A DNA stretch of 64,000 bases from Pseudomonas fluorescens. Lineage in GTDB: Bacteria; Pseudomonadota; Gammaproteobacteria; Pseudomonadales; Pseudomonadaceae. The notes beneath the pieces are model-generated. The model worked only from the letters and a program-made list of their open reading frames with translations, had not been told where the DNA came from and searched no databases. Made by a program: the position numbers and the translations under genes. Positions within the stretch are counted from its first letter, which is position 1. The number at the start of each line of letters is the position of its first letter. Positions 1 to 10,717 of this stretch are shown here, piece by piece. Location: the NCBI RefSeq assembly GCF_902497775.2, contig NZ_OZ024668.1, positions 4,944,326 to 5,008,325 on the forward strand, written 5' to 3'.

Positions 1-64
1 AGGCCAGATCTGGCTGCTGTGGCCCAAGGGCGCAGCCTTGCCGGCCGTGCCCCAGGTGCCGTGA
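1..64 (+). CDS. C-terminal end of an unidentified protein (partial)
   Basis: The first 64 bases read in frame from base 2 as 20 residues ending PAVPQVP and a TGA at 62-64. The stop lies 6 bases before the stop of the convergent MAPEG gene, which suits a real gene end. The rest of the gene lies outside the window and the fragment is too short to assign to a family. It could also be a chance open stretch. Confidence 0.3.
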   Translation, partial: GQIWLLWPKGAALPAVPQVP

Positions 65-70
65 CGCGGC

Positions 71-457
71 TCAGATCGAGACGAAGAAGAACGACGCGAT
101 CAGGCCCAGGCCGACGAACCACACCAGCGAACGCAGGGCGGCCCAGTCGGCCAGGTAGCAGATGATGTAGAGCAGGCGGCTGGTGATGTAGAGCACCGCC
201 AGCACGTCCTGGGTCACCTGCTCGGCATTGCCGACGATGTCGGCGATGATCACCGCTGCGGCGAACGCGGGGAAGGCTTCGAAGCTGTTCAATTGCGCCG
301 CGTGGGCTCGACGCGGCAAGCCCTCCAGCTTATCGAGGAAGGCCCGCGGGTCGTGGTTCTGGCGCAAGCTGAAGCGACCGCTGCCAACCTTGGCGATGCT
401 GGTACACACAATGGGCAGGAACAACGCAATCAGTACACACCAGAAGGCAACGGTCAT
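71..457 (-). CDS. MAPEG family integral membrane protein
   Basis: A 128-residue protein with about four hydrophobic helices, matching the size and layout of the MAPEG family (membrane-associated eicosanoid/glutathione metabolism proteins). A central RAHAAQLNSFEAFPAF-type stretch resembles the family's conserved glutathione-contacting loop. I start it at the ATG at 457, seven bases after an AAGGA; the upstream TTG at 463 would add only two residues. It sits in the inner membrane and bacterial members have no firm substrate. It lies just downstream of the DMT transporter on the same strand (25-base gap), so the two may be cotranscribed. Confidence 0.8.
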   Translation of the reverse strand: MTVAFWCVLIALFLPIVCTSIAKVGSGRFSLRQNHDPRAFLDKLEGLPRRAHAAQLNSFEAFPAFAAAVIIADIVGNAEQVTQDVLAVLYITSRLLYIICYLADWAALRSLVWFVGLGLIASFFFVSI

Positions 458-482
458 GGCCAAGTCCTTGTCAGTAGAATTA

Positions 483-1316
483 TCAGAGTTTCATGATCAG
501 CATGCCGATCAGCACCAGGGCACAGGCTAAGAGCCTCGGCCCGCCAAAAGGTTCTTTGAGGTAGCGCATCCCGAACAGCACCACCAGGATAACGCTGACC
601 TCACGCAGCGCCGCGGCCTCGGCCACCGAGCCCAGTTGCATGGCCCAGAGCACCAGGGCGTAGCTGAACAACACGCAAAACCCCACCGCCAGCCCCAACC
701 GCCACTGCAGGCGCCAGAACAGTATGAACGGCGCCCGCCGGGCCACCCCTGCCAGCAACGGAAAGGGCCAGGCACTGACCAGCGTCAGCCATACAAGATA
801 GTCCAGTGGCTGCGACCACAGGCGGATCGCCTGGCCGTCGAGCCAGGTGTAGCAACCGATGCACAGGCCGATCAAGGCCACCACCGGCAGCATCGACCAG
901 GGCAGCCGGTCACCGCCGCCGCCCTGCAAGAGCAAGCAGGCCATGCCACAAGGGATCAACATGATGCCGATGATCTGCTGACTGCTCAGGGCCTCTCCGG
1001 CAAAAGTCAGGGTCAGCGCCAGCACCACCAGCGGCGACAAGCCACGCATCAACGGGTAGACCAGCCCCAGGTCGCCGACCCGATAGGCTTGAATCAGCAG
1101 GAAACGATAGAAGAGCTCAAACACTGCCGAGGCCAGCATCCAAGGCCAGACCTCAGCCGGCGGAACCTGAACGAACGCGACCATGGCGACGGCAAACACC
1201 AGCGCCACCACGTCCATGCTGGCAATCACCAGCAGGCGTTCGCCGCTGAATTTGATCAGAGTGTTCCAGGTCGCGTGCAACAGCGCCGCGACCAGTACCA
1301 ATGAAGTGGCTAACAC
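483..1316 (-). CDS. EamA/DMT superfamily transporter
   Basis: A 277-residue, highly hydrophobic protein with about ten predicted helices arranged as two repeated EamA halves, typical of the drug/metabolite transporter superfamily (inner-membrane exporters of metabolites or amino acids). The second half carries the usual ...AAALREVSVILVV... segment before the last helices. The start is a GTG at 1316 preceded by AAGGA seven bases upstream. The substrate cannot be told from sequence. It is divergent from the Na+/H+ antiporter gene, with 200 bases between them that must hold both promoters. Confidence 0.85.
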   Translation of the reverse strand: MLATSLVLVAALLHATWNTLIKFSGERLLVIASMDVVALVFAVAMVAFVQVPPAEVWPWMLASAVFELFYRFLLIQAYRVGDLGLVYPLMRGLSPLVVLALTLTFAGEALSSQQIIGIMLIPCGMACLLLQGGGGDRLPWSMLPVVALIGLCIGCYTWLDGQAIRLWSQPLDYLVWLTLVSAWPFPLLAGVARRAPFILFWRLQWRLGLAVGFCVLFSYALVLWAMQLGSVAEAAALREVSVILVVLFGMRYLKEPFGGPRLLACALVLIGMLIMKL

Positions 1317-1516
1317 ACAGAGGTCCTTGGCAAGGCAGGTGAGGTCATCAATGGCCAGCCGCTATATAACCACTTCAGCGCAGGCTGCTGGAAACGAAAT
1401 CGAAGGAACGCGGTCAACGAATCCAGTCAAAAGTGTGTCCCGAAGCCCTCGGCAGGTCATCAAAGAAATGCCCGAGGCTATCGGGTGTCGACTTGGAAGC
1501 CACTACAGGACCTAGG

Positions 1517-2752
1517 ATGCTTGAGCTCGTTGCTGCGTTTATCTGTTTGACCACCCTCCTCACCTATGTGAATTACCGTTTCATCGGCCTGCCGCCAACC
1601 ATCGGCGTGATGGTCACCGCCTTGTTGTTCTCACTGCTGCTGCAGGGCCTGAGCGTGATCGGCTACCCCGGCCTGGAAGAGCGCGTGCAAGGCTTGATGA
1701 ACCAGATCGACTTCAACGATCTGCTGATGCACTGGATGCTTTCGTTCCTGCTGTTCGCCGGCGCCTTGCACGTAAACCTTGCCGACCTGCGCAGCTACCG
1801 CTGGCCGATCGGCCTGTTGGCGACCGTCGGTGTGCTGATCGCCACCGTGGTCATCGGTTTTCTCGCCCACTGGATTTTCGCCCTGTTCGGCTGGCACGTG
1901 AGCCTGCTCTATTGCCTGCTGTTCGGCGCATTGATCTCGCCAACCGACCCGATCGCAGTACTCGGCGCACTGCGTACCGCCAATGCCTCCAAGCCACTGA
2001 AGACCACCATTGTCGGCGAGTCGCTGTTCAACGACGGCACCGCAGTCGTGGTGTTCACCGTGCTGCTGGGCATCGCCCAGCTTGGCGAAACACCGACGCT
2101 GGCTGACACCGCGATCCTGTTCGCCCGCGAAGCCATTGGCGGCGTGGTGTTCGGCGGCCTGGTGGGCTACATCACCTACCGCATGATCAAGAGCATCGAG
2201 CAGTACCAGGTCGAGGTCATGCTGACCCTGGCACTGGTCATCGGCGGCTCGGCCATGGCCTATGAACTGCACGTTTCGGCCCCGATCGCCATGGTCGTGG
2301 CCGGTCTGATCATCGGCAACCTGGGCCGCAACCTGGCGATGAACGACATGACCCGTCGTTACCTGGACGGCTTCTGGGAACTGATCGACGACATGCTCAA
2401 CGCCCTGCTGTTCGCCCTGATCGGCCTGGAGCTGTTGCTGCTGCCGTTCTCGTGGATGCACCTGGCGGCTGCCGGCGTGCTGGCAGTGGCGATTCTGCTG
2501 TCGCGTCTTTTGACCGTGGCCCCGGCCATCGTCATGCTGCGCCGCTGGCGGCCTGTACCGCGCGGCACCGTGCGGGTACTGACCTGGGGTGGCCTGCGTG
2601 GTGGCGTGTCGGTGGCCCTGGCCCTGTCGCTGCCATCGGGCACCGAGCGTGACCTGCTGCTGAGCATCACCTACATCGTGGTGCTGTCGTCGATCCTGTT
2701 GCAGGGCCTGACGATCGGGCGGGTGGTGCGCGGGGTTACCGAGCAGCCTTGA
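1517..2752 (+). CDS. Na+/H+ antiporter, CPA1 family
   Basis: A 411-residue polytopic inner-membrane protein of the cation:proton antiporter-1 (NhaP/NHE-like) family, exchanging Na+ or K+ for protons in pH and salt homeostasis. The family motif GESLFNDGTAVVVF, with its essential Asp in the ion-binding site, is near residue 170. A second acidic region (FWELIDDMLNALLF) falls near residue 290. An open frame extends upstream, but the ATG at 1517 follows an AGGA six bases away and begins directly with the first membrane helix. The gene is followed by a REP element and faces the thioesterase gene. Confidence 0.88.
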   Translation: MLELVAAFICLTTLLTYVNYRFIGLPPTIGVMVTALLFSLLLQGLSVIGYPGLEERVQGLMNQIDFNDLLMHWMLSFLLFAGALHVNLADLRSYRWPIGLLATVGVLIATVVIGFLAHWIFALFGWHVSLLYCLLFGALISPTDPIAVLGALRTANASKPLKTTIVGESLFNDGTAVVVFTVLLGIAQLGETPTLADTAILFAREAIGGVVFGGLVGYITYRMIKSIEQYQVEVMLTLALVIGGSAMAYELHVSAPIAMVVAGLIIGNLGRNLAMNDMTRRYLDGFWELIDDMLNALLFALIGLELLLLPFSWMHLAAAGVLAVAILLSRLLTVAPAIVMLRRWRPVPRGTVRVLTWGGLRGGVSVALALSLPSGTERDLLLSITYIVVLSSILLQGLTIGRVVRGVTEQP

Positions 2753-2759
2753 GGGCCTC

Positions 2760-2823
2760 ATCGCGGGGCAAGTCCGCTCCTCCAGTGAGAGCGGCGGTGC
2801 GACGCCTCGACTTGACCCGCGAT
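2760..2823. repeat. REP element, mixed subtype
   Basis: An inverted repeat with the ATCGCGGGGCAAG / CTTGACCCGCGAT ends of the Pseudomonas REP family. The left arm is ordinary (CAAGTCCGCTCC); the right arm carries the GAGCGGCGGTGCG insertion seen also at 40815 and 53458. It lies between the convergent antiporter and thioesterase genes. Confidence 0.85.
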
Positions 2824-2830
2824 GCTTTGG

Positions 2831-3229
2831 TTACTCCACCGCGGTATCGAACTGATCCTTGATGTACTTGATCTCGGTGCGCCCGTGCGGCGCCGGCAGG
2901 CCGTCTTCACCCAGGTTGACGAAGACCATGCGGTCGACGGTGAGGATGCTCTTGCGGGTGATCTTGTTGCGCACTTCGCACTTGAGGGTAATCGAGGTGC
3001 GGCCGAATTCGGTGGCGGTGATGCCCAGTTCGATGATGTCGCCCTGGCGCGAGGCGCTGACGAAGTTGATCTCCGAGATGTACTTGGTCACCACGCGCTG
3101 GTTGCCCAGCTGGACGATCGCATAGATCGCCGCCTCTTCGTCGATCCAGCGCAGCAGACTGCCGCCGAACAGGGTGCCGTTGGGGTTGAGGTCTTCGGGT
3201 TTTACCCATTTGCGGGTGTGGAAATTCAT
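2831..3229 (-). CDS. Acyl-CoA thioesterase, hotdog fold (YciA/BACH type)
   Basis: A 132-residue single-hotdog protein that hydrolyses acyl-CoA thioesters in the cytoplasm. The segment NPNGTLFGGSLLRWIDEEAA holds the family's Asn/Gly entry and the acidic catalytic residues at the start of the hotdog helix; a second conserved stretch IDEINFVSASRQGDIIEL-like follows. The longer open frame adds 22 basic residues, but the ATG at 3229 has a GGAG at a good distance and starts the domain. The natural acyl chain length is not predictable. It is divergent from ahcY. Confidence 0.85.
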   Translation of the reverse strand: MNFHTRKWVKPEDLNPNGTLFGGSLLRWIDEEAAIYAIVQLGNQRVVTKYISEINFVSASRQGDIIELGITATEFGRTSITLKCEVRNKITRKSILTVDRMVFVNLGEDGLPAPHGRTEIKYIKDQFDTAVE

Positions 3230-3321
3230 ATCTGCTCCTGACCGTCTTGCCAATCGATGTGGGTAATGATGGCAGAGCCTGACCCCCTCCTCCATTTAAC
3301 ATCGACTATGGTCTCGATTAA

Positions 3322-4947
<1,626 letters not shown>

Positions 4948-4954
4948 AAGTTGG

Positions 4955-5027
4955 TAGCTGCAAGCTACAAGCTGCAAGCGGTTCGCGCCGCTTCTGCTTG
5001 TCGCTTGCGGCTTGTAGCTTGCCGCTG
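4955..5027. repeat. CAAGCTACAAG-type palindromic repeat, copy 1
   Basis: An imperfect inverted repeat with arms 4956-4981 and 5002-5026, built of repeated CAAG/CTTG units (AGCTGCAAGCTACAAG on the left, CTTGTAGCTTG on the right). It fills the gap between ahcY and metF and may shape mRNA processing there. Related copies lie near 25650 and 42224. Confidence 0.7.
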
Positions 5028-5040
5028 AAGAGAATCTTCT

Positions 5041-5886
5041 ATGTCTCAGGAACGTCGTTACAGCTTCGAGTTCTTCCCGACCAAGACCGATGCTGGACAT
5101 GAAAAACTGCTCGCCACTGCCCGCCAGCTGGCCAGCTACAACCCGGATTTCTTCTCCTGCACCTATGGCGCCGGTGGCTCGACCCGCGACCGCACGCTCA
5201 ACACCGTGCTGCAGCTGGAAAGCGAAGTGAAAGTCCCCGCTGCCCCGCACCTGTCGTGCGTCGGCGACAGCAAGGATGACCTGCGCTCGCTGCTGACCCA
5301 ATACAAGGCAGCCGGCATCCAGCGCATCGTTGCCCTGCGCGGCGACCTGCCGTCGGGCATGGGCATGGCCAGCGGTGAGCTGCGCTACGCCAACGAGCTG
5401 GTCGAGTTCATCCGCCAGGAAAGCGGTGATCACTTCCATATCGAAATCGCCGCCTACCCGGAGATGCACCCCCAGGCGCGCAACTTCGAAGATGACCTGA
5501 AGAACTTCGTGCGCAAGGCCAACGCCGGTGCCAACAGCGCCATCACCCAATACTTCTTCAACGCCGACAGCTACTTCTACTTTGTCGAGCGCGTGCAGCA
5601 GATGGGTGTGGATATTCCTGTCGTGCCGGGGATCATGCCGATCACCAACTACAGCAAGCTGGCGCGCTTCTCCGACGCCTGCGGCGCCGAGATCCCACGC
5701 TGGATCCGCAAGCAGCTGGAAGCCTATGGTGACGATGTGAAGAGCATCCAGGCCTTTGGCGAAGAAGTTATCACCCGCATGTGCGAACAACTGCTGCAAG
5801 GCGGCGCACCCGGGTTGCATTTCTATACCCTGAACCAGGCCGAACCAAGCCTGGCGATCTGGAACAACCTCAAGTTGCCCCGCTGA
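5041..5886 (+). CDS. metF: 5,10-methylenetetrahydrofolate reductase
   Basis: 281 residues, the normal bacterial length. This FAD enzyme (TIM barrel, cytoplasm) reduces methylene-THF to 5-methyl-THF, the methyl donor for methionine synthase. The N-terminal EFFPTKT contains the catalytic Glu region, TYGAGGSTRDRT is the conserved loop, and ALRGD and the ITQYFF segment bind FAD and folate. The ATG at 5041 follows GAAGAGAA. It lies 93 bases after ahcY on the same strand, so the riboswitch upstream of ahcY probably also controls it. A strong terminator follows. Confidence 0.97.
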   Translation: MSQERRYSFEFFPTKTDAGHEKLLATARQLASYNPDFFSCTYGAGGSTRDRTLNTVLQLESEVKVPAAPHLSCVGDSKDDLRSLLTQYKAAGIQRIVALRGDLPSGMGMASGELRYANELVEFIRQESGDHFHIEIAAYPEMHPQARNFEDDLKNFVRKANAGANSAITQYFFNADSYFYFVERVQQMGVDIPVVPGIMPITNYSKLARFSDACGAEIPRWIRKQLEAYGDDVKSIQAFGEEVITRMCEQLLQGGAPGLHFYTLNQAEPSLAIWNNLKLPR

Positions 5887-5928
5887 TCGGCTCGCTACAC
5901 CACCAGTAACAATTGCTTCAGAATACTG

Positions 5929-5962
5929 AAAAGGCCTTTAGCTTACGCTAAGGGCCTTTCTG
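5929..5962 (+). terminator. Rho-independent terminator of metF
   Basis: AAAGGCCTTTAGC (5930 on) pairs with GCTAAGGGCCTTT across a TTAC loop, ending in a short T run (TTTC). It closes the ahcY-metF unit. Confidence 0.8.
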
Positions 5963-5996
5963 CATTCCTATCCCTCTGACGGATTTTCGTGCCTAC

Positions 5997-7079
5997 ATGC
6001 GCCAAGGACTTACCCCAGCTCGACCGCAACTCGTGTACCTGGTCTTCGGGCCACATACCTATCATCAGGAAGCCCAGTTCAGCATCGTCAGCGCCCTGGC
6101 CAACCTGCGCAAGACTCCCGGGGAAGCTCTTGATATCCAGGTCTATAGCGACAATCCCGAACCCTACCAGCACCTGCCGGTAACCGTTCACCTGCTCGAC
6201 GCCGCCACCCGCGAGGCCTGGAACCAGCCCTACGGCTATCACTTTCGCAGCAAGCACGTGGTTCTGCGCCAAGTGCTGGCCACCGCGCCCATGGCCGTGC
6301 TGATCGATACCGATACGTTTTTCCATCAGTCACCCATCGAACTGTTCCGCCGGGTCAAGCCGGGCACCCTGCTGTGCAACGCCATCGGCAGTACTTATGG
6401 CAGTGATCCGCAGTGTCCGCTGTTCCAGACTCTGGCGACGATGCTCAAGGAACGCGGGCTGGCCGACCACAACATGCCGCTGCTGAACTCCGGGGTCATC
6501 GGCCTGGTCCAGGAGGACGCGCCGCTGCTCGATCGCTCCATCGCCTTGATGGACGAGTATTATCCGCACGCCAACGGTGCCTACACCCTGGAAGAATTCT
6601 GCCTGGCCGTGGCCGCCTACCGGCACCTGCAGGTCAACCAGTGTACTGACCTGATCCACCACTACTGGAGCCGCAAGCAGCTGTTCCGGGCCAAGGTCCA
6701 GGCCTGGCTGGCCAAGCACCAGCATGCGCCCCTGTGCGAAGAGGCGCTGGCCGACGTCAACCGTGTCAATGCCCAACTGCCCAAACCGCCCACCTTGCAG
6801 CGCCTGGGCTACAAGGCACTGAGCCTGGCCCTGCCGAGCGAACAGCGCCAGTTCATGCGCGAGCTGCTCAATGGCTGCTACGACTACCCCAACGAGTTCG
6901 ACCGCGCTTGCGCCAACGCCTGGTGGGACAAGGCTCTGGATAACGCCAACGCCCGTCATCCTCGGCCAATCTGCCCCGATACCTTGCACCGCTGGTTCGA
7001 TCATCCGGGCATGCGCCTGTCGTTGGGCCGCAAGCACCGCACCGTGCGTGATTCACTGTTAAAGCGATCACAGCGCTGA
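5997..7079 (+). CDS. Glycosyltransferase-like protein with DTD motif, function unknown
   Basis: 360 residues, soluble, no signal peptide. The N-terminal half looks like a GT-A nucleotide-sugar transferase. LVYLVFGPHTYHQEAQFSIVS opens like a Rossmann-type strand and helix; AVLIDTDTFF near residue 105 has the form of the metal-binding DxD motif of GT8-like enzymes; LNSGVIGL near residue 165 resembles the acceptor loop of that class. The C-terminal half is not recognised. I infer a glycosyltransferase but cannot name donor or acceptor. It is preceded by the metF terminator, so it has its own promoter, and it is followed by a periplasmic binding protein gene 65 bases on. Confidence 0.6.
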   Translation: MRQGLTPARPQLVYLVFGPHTYHQEAQFSIVSALANLRKTPGEALDIQVYSDNPEPYQHLPVTVHLLDAATREAWNQPYGYHFRSKHVVLRQVLATAPMAVLIDTDTFFHQSPIELFRRVKPGTLLCNAIGSTYGSDPQCPLFQTLATMLKERGLADHNMPLLNSGVIGLVQEDAPLLDRSIALMDEYYPHANGAYTLEEFCLAVAAYRHLQVNQCTDLIHHYWSRKQLFRAKVQAWLAKHQHAPLCEEALADVNRVNAQLPKPPTLQRLGYKALSLALPSEQRQFMRELLNGCYDYPNEFDRACANAWWDKALDNANARHPRPICPDTLHRWFDHPGMRLSLGRKHRTVRDSLLKRSQR

Positions 7080-7099
7080 CAACCCGGCTGGATCGACAT

Positions 7100-7124
7100 G
7101 CACGGCTACTAGCCATAGCCGTGC
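7100..7124. terminator. Nine-bp hairpin without T run
   Basis: GCACGGCTA (7100-7108) and TAGCCGTGC (7116-7124) form a perfect stem with a 7-base loop between the glycosyltransferase-like gene and the binding protein gene. There is no U tract, so it is a weak terminator or an mRNA-stabilising hairpin. Confidence 0.45.
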
Positions 7125-7144
7125 GCACGTCGTAATCTCCAGCC

Positions 7145-7930
7145 ATGCCCGATTTCACCCGCCTGTTGACCGCGCTGTTTCTCACTTGCCTGAGTGCCTT
7201 TGCCTACGGCGAGAAGCTGCGTATCGTCACCGAACCCTGGGCCCCCTATGTCTATCTCGAAGACGGCCAGGCCAAAGGCCTCGACTATGAGGTGACCGCC
7301 GAGGTGTTCAAGCGCCTGGGGGTCGAGGTGCAATGGCAGTTCCTGCCGTGGAAACGCTGCCTGGCCATGATCGAACAGGGCCTTGCCGACGGTGTGCTGG
7401 ATATTTTCCAGACCGAACAGCGCGACAGCCAGCTGTTCTACCCCAGCGAGCCGCTGTCTGACGTCGAATTTACCCTGTTCTATGCCAATGAGCGCCCGCA
7501 CAAGGTCAAGCGCCTGGAAGACTTGCGCGGCCTGACGGTCGGCACCTCGCCTGGTTACAGCTACGGCGCGGCGTTCATCGAGTCGCCGCTGTTCACCCGC
7601 GAGCCTGCGCCGACCCACGAGGCCAACTTCGGCAAGCTCCAGCGCGGGCGCATCGATCTGCTGATCACTGACCGCCGGGTGGGTCGTTATCTTGTGCGCA
7701 ATCTGGGCCTGGAGCAGCAGATCAGCGAGCTGCCGCTGGTGGTCAGCCGCCAGAGCCAGTACCTGGCAGTACGCCGCAATGTCGGCATGGACCTGCTGGC
7801 CCGGCGCTTCGCCGCCGAGCTGCGCCGCTTCAAGCGCGAGCCGGCCTATGCCGAACTGCATGCCCGCTACACCAATGCCGGGGAAAACTTTCAACCCGCC
7901 GTTGAGCAGCAGGAACGCAGCACGCACTGA
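7145..7930 (+). CDS. Periplasmic substrate-binding protein, SBP_bac_3 type
   Basis: 261 residues with a signal peptide (cleavage near FAYG-EK, residue 22) followed by a family 3 solute-binding fold: LRIVTEPWAPYVYLEDGQAKGLDYEV at the start of lobe 1, GVLDIFQTEQR, then LTVGTSPGYSYG opening lobe 2. Such proteins bind polar amino acids or similar small solutes in the periplasm. No permease or ATPase gene is adjacent, so it is either an orphan receptor or serves a transporter elsewhere. The ATG at 7145 has only a poor ribosome binding site, suggesting translational coupling or low expression. Confidence 0.75.
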   Translation: MPDFTRLLTALFLTCLSAFAYGEKLRIVTEPWAPYVYLEDGQAKGLDYEVTAEVFKRLGVEVQWQFLPWKRCLAMIEQGLADGVLDIFQTEQRDSQLFYPSEPLSDVEFTLFYANERPHKVKRLEDLRGLTVGTSPGYSYGAAFIESPLFTREPAPTHEANFGKLQRGRIDLLITDRRVGRYLVRNLGLEQQISELPLVVSRQSQYLAVRRNVGMDLLARRFAAELRRFKREPAYAELHARYTNAGENFQPAVEQQERSTH

Positions 7931-8151
7931 ATGCTCTGTTATACTCGGGCCTTCCCGCCAGGCTTACGCCCGGACGCTCGGCCTTGCAAAAGGCATCCCG
8001 ACCGGCAGGACAGCGCGGCCCAGAGCCCGCCCGCCACCCCGGATGCGCATTGAAGACCCTGCTGGACCGGACGCGATAGCATCACCTGATGCCCGTCGCG
8101 CCAGGCAAGATTATCCCATCGGGCTCAGCCCCCATTAGAACAGGATTACTC

Positions 8152-10041
8152 ATGTCCTTTGCTTCCCTCGGTCTCTCCGAGGCTCTAGTTCGCGCCATCG
8201 AGGCTGCGGGCTACACCCAGCCCACTCCGGTGCAACAGCGGGCCATTCCCGCCGTGTTGCAAGGCCGCGACCTGATGGTTGCCGCCCAGACAGGTACTGG
8301 TAAAACCGGCGGCTTCGCCCTGCCGATCCTTGAACGCCTGTTCCCCGGTGGTCACCCGGACAAGTCCCAGCGTCATGGCCCACGCCAGCCGCGGGTACTG
8401 GTGCTGACCCCGACGCGCGAACTGGCCGCCCAGGTTCACGACAGCTTCAAGGTCTACGCCCGCGACCTCAAATTCGTCAGCGCCTGCATCTTCGGTGGCG
8501 TCGGCATGAACCCCCAGGTTCAGGCCATGGCCAAGGGTGTTGACGTGCTGGTTGCCTGCCCGGGTCGCCTGCTCGACCTGGCCGGCCAGGGCAGCGTTGA
8601 CCTGTCCCACGTCGAAACCCTGGTGCTCGACGAAGCCGACCGTATGCTCGACATGGGCTTCATCCATGATGTGAAGAAGGTCCTTGCCCGCCTGCCGGCC
8701 AAGCGTCAGAACCTGCTGTTCTCGGCAACCTTCTCCAAGGACATCACTGACCTTGCCGACAAGCTGCTGCACAACCCGGAGCGCATCGAAGTCACGCCGC
8801 CCAACACTACGGTCGAGCGTATCGAGCAGCGTGTCTACCGCCTGCCGGCCAGTCACAAGCGCGCCTTGCTGGCTCACCTGATCACCACCGGTGCGTGGGA
8901 ACAGGTGCTGGTGTTCACCCGCACCAAGCATGGCGCCAACCGCCTGGCCGAGTACCTGGAAAAGCACGGCCTGACCGCCGCCGCGATCCACGGCAACAAG
9001 AGCCAGAACGCGCGCACCAAGGCCCTGGCCGACTTCAAGGCCGGCACCGTGCGCATCATGGTTGCCACCGACATTGCCGCTCGTGGCCTGGACATCGACC
9101 AGCTGCCGCACGTGGTCAACTTCGAGCTGCCCAACGTCGAAGAAGACTACGTCCACCGTATCGGCCGTACCGGCCGTGCCGGTCGTTCGGGCGAGGCTAT
9201 CTCGCTGGTCGCCCCGGATGAAGAAAAGCTGCTCAAGAGCATCGAGCGCGTCACCCGCCAGAAAATCCCGGATGGCGACCTGATGGGCTTTGATGCCTCC
9301 AAGGTCGAAGCCGAAAAGCCCGAAACCCGTGAGCGTCCGCAAAGCAACCCACGCGGTGGCCGTGGCCAGCGTGCCGATGGCAGCAATGCCGGCAGCGGCG
9401 GTCGCAAGGACAAGGGCAAGGATCAGGGCAAAGACAAAGGCCGCGACAAGGACAAGGAAAAATCCGCGGAGAAATCCGCCGGTGGTCGCCAGGAGCGTAA
9501 GCCACGCGACAACAAGCCGCGTCAGTCCCAGTCGGCCCAGCCTGGTGTCCCGCCAGTGGCGACCAATCGTGATCCGGAAGAGTTCCTGGATGACGAAGTG
9601 GACAACTTCGGTAACCGCGCCGACTACGTCAGCCCCTACCAGAACAAGGGCAACCAGGGCCGCAACCGTCGCCCGGGTGCGCCTGCCCAGGCCGGTACCG
9701 GCACTGGCACTGGCACCGGCGGCCAGCCACGTGGCGGTCAGCCGCGCAGCAACAACGGCCCGCGTAGCGGCGGTGGTGCTCCGGCCAATGGCGAGAAGCG
9801 CGGTGGTGGTGCCCGTAATGGTGGTGGCAGCCGTGACGGTGGCGGTCGCAATCGCCGCCCGGCTCGCGATGATCAATCGAGCAAAGAGCCGGCCGTACGC
9901 AATCCGCGTGAAGGCCAGCCGCAGCCAAAGATCGTGCACAAGGAGTCGAAGGTCGACCGCTTCCCGACTGCCGAACAGCTCGAGCAGCTGCCAAGCCGTC
10001 CACGTGGCGAGAAGCCTGCGCTGCTGACGCGTAACCGCTGA
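8152..10041 (+). CDS. rhlE: DEAD-box ATP-dependent RNA helicase RhlE
   Basis: 629 residues. The helicase core (about 1-380) has every motif: Q motif (TPVQQRAIP), motif [22 protein letters not shown], and [10 protein letters not shown]. It unwinds structured RNA in ribosome assembly and mRNA decay in the cytoplasm. The last 250 residues are low-complexity: Lys/Asp-rich ([12 protein letters not shown]), then Gly/Arg/Asn-rich with a GTGTGTG run, an RNA-binding tail of the RhlE2 kind. The ATG at 8152 follows CAGGATTACTC; the 220-base GC-rich gap upstream looks like a long leader, with a TATACT at 7940-7945 as a possible -10. Confidence 0.93.
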   Translation: MSFASLGLSEALVRAIEAAGYTQPTPVQQRAIPAVLQGRDLMVAAQTGTGKTGGFALPILERLFPGGHPDKSQRHGPRQPRVLVLTPTRELAAQVHDSFKVYARDLKFVSACIFGGVGMNPQVQAMAKGVDVLVACPGRLLDLAGQGSVDLSHVETLVLDEADRMLDMGFIHDVKKVLARLPAKRQNLLFSATFSKDITDLADKLLHNPERIEVTPPNTTVERIEQRVYRLPASHKRALLAHLITTGAWEQVLVFTRTKHGANRLAEYLEKHGLTAAAIHGNKSQNARTKALADFKAGTVRIMVATDIAARGLDIDQLPHVVNFELPNVEEDYVHRIGRTGRAGRSGEAISLVAPDEEKLLKSIERVTRQKIPDGDLMGFDASKVEAEKPETRERPQSNPRGGRGQRADGSNAGSGGRKDKGKDQGKDKGRDKDKEKSAEKSAGGRQERKPRDNKPRQSQSAQPGVPPVATNRDPEEFLDDEVDNFGNRADYVSPYQNKGNQGRNRRPGAPAQAGTGTGTGTGGQPRGGQPRSNNGPRSGGGAPANGEKRGGGARNGGGSRDGGGRNRRPARDDQSSKEPAVRNPREGQPQPKIVHKESKVDRFPTAEQLEQLPSRPRGEKPALLTRNR

Positions 10042-10059
10042 TTCAGCGACCGCGCCAAC

Positions 10060-10089
10060 AAAAACGCCGCCCCTAGGGGCGGCGTTTTT
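10060..10089. terminator. Bidirectional terminator between rhlE and yceI
   Basis: A perfect palindrome (AAAAACGCCGCCCC/GGGGCGGCGTTTTT) with an A run on one side and a T run on the other, so it can stop transcription from both convergent genes. Confidence 0.92.
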
Positions 10090-10105
10090 GTTTATGCAGC
10101 AAGCA

Positions 10106-10684
10106 TTACTTCTGTTTGACGCCTTCGATCGAGATATCCAGATCCAGGGTCTGCGAAGACGGGCCTGGGCCTTTGATGCCGAAGTCGTTCAGGTTCAGCG
10201 TGGTCTTGGCGTTGAAACCGGCGCGCTCGCCACCCCATGGATCCTTGCCTTCGCCGTTGAACACGGCTTTGAAGATCACAGGCTTGGTGACGCCGTGCAG
10301 GGTCAGGTCGCCAGTTACGTCAGCGGTTTTCTCGCCGGTCGATTTGACAGCGGTAGAGACGAACTTGGCCTCTGGGAATTTGCTCACATCCAGGAAGTCT
10401 TTGCTGGCGATGTGTTTGTCACGCTCAGCGTGGTTGGACCACAGGCTGGCGGTTTTCAGGTCGACCGCGATCTTGCTGGCTTCAGGCTTGGTCGAATCCC
10501 AGCTGAAGGATCCATCGAAATCCTTGAAGGTACCGTGGATGAAGCTGTAGCCCAGGTGGCTGATCTTCCAGTCAACGAAGGCGTGTTGGCCTTCCTTGTC
10601 GATCTTGTAGTCTGCTGCCATTGCCTGACCGGCCGAGAACAGTGCGGTACCGAGCGCCAGAGCGGCAAAAGTCTTTTTCAACAT
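10106..10684 (-). CDS. YceI family periplasmic protein
   Basis: 192 residues with a clear Sec signal peptide ([14 protein letters not shown], cleavage near residue 23) and a YceI lipocalin-like barrel ([28 protein letters not shown] at the start). Family members bind isoprenoid chains such as long quinone precursors in the periplasm. The gene is 33 bases downstream of a cytochrome b561 gene on the same strand, a common pairing that suggests a quinone-linked redox function. The start has a Shine-Dalgarno of the type CCAAAGGGA. It ends at a bidirectional terminator. Confidence 0.92.
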   Translation of the reverse strand: MLKKTFAALALGTALFSAGQAMAADYKIDKEGQHAFVDWKISHLGYSFIHGTFKDFDGSFSWDSTKPEASKIAVDLKTASLWSNHAERDKHIASKDFLDVSKFPEAKFVSTAVKSTGEKTADVTGDLTLHGVTKPVIFKAVFNGEGKDPWGGERAGFNAKTTLNLNDFGIKGPGPSSQTLDLDISIEGVKQK

Positions 10685-10717
10685 GCGTCTATATCCCTTT
10701 GGAGTTGAGGTTGAACA

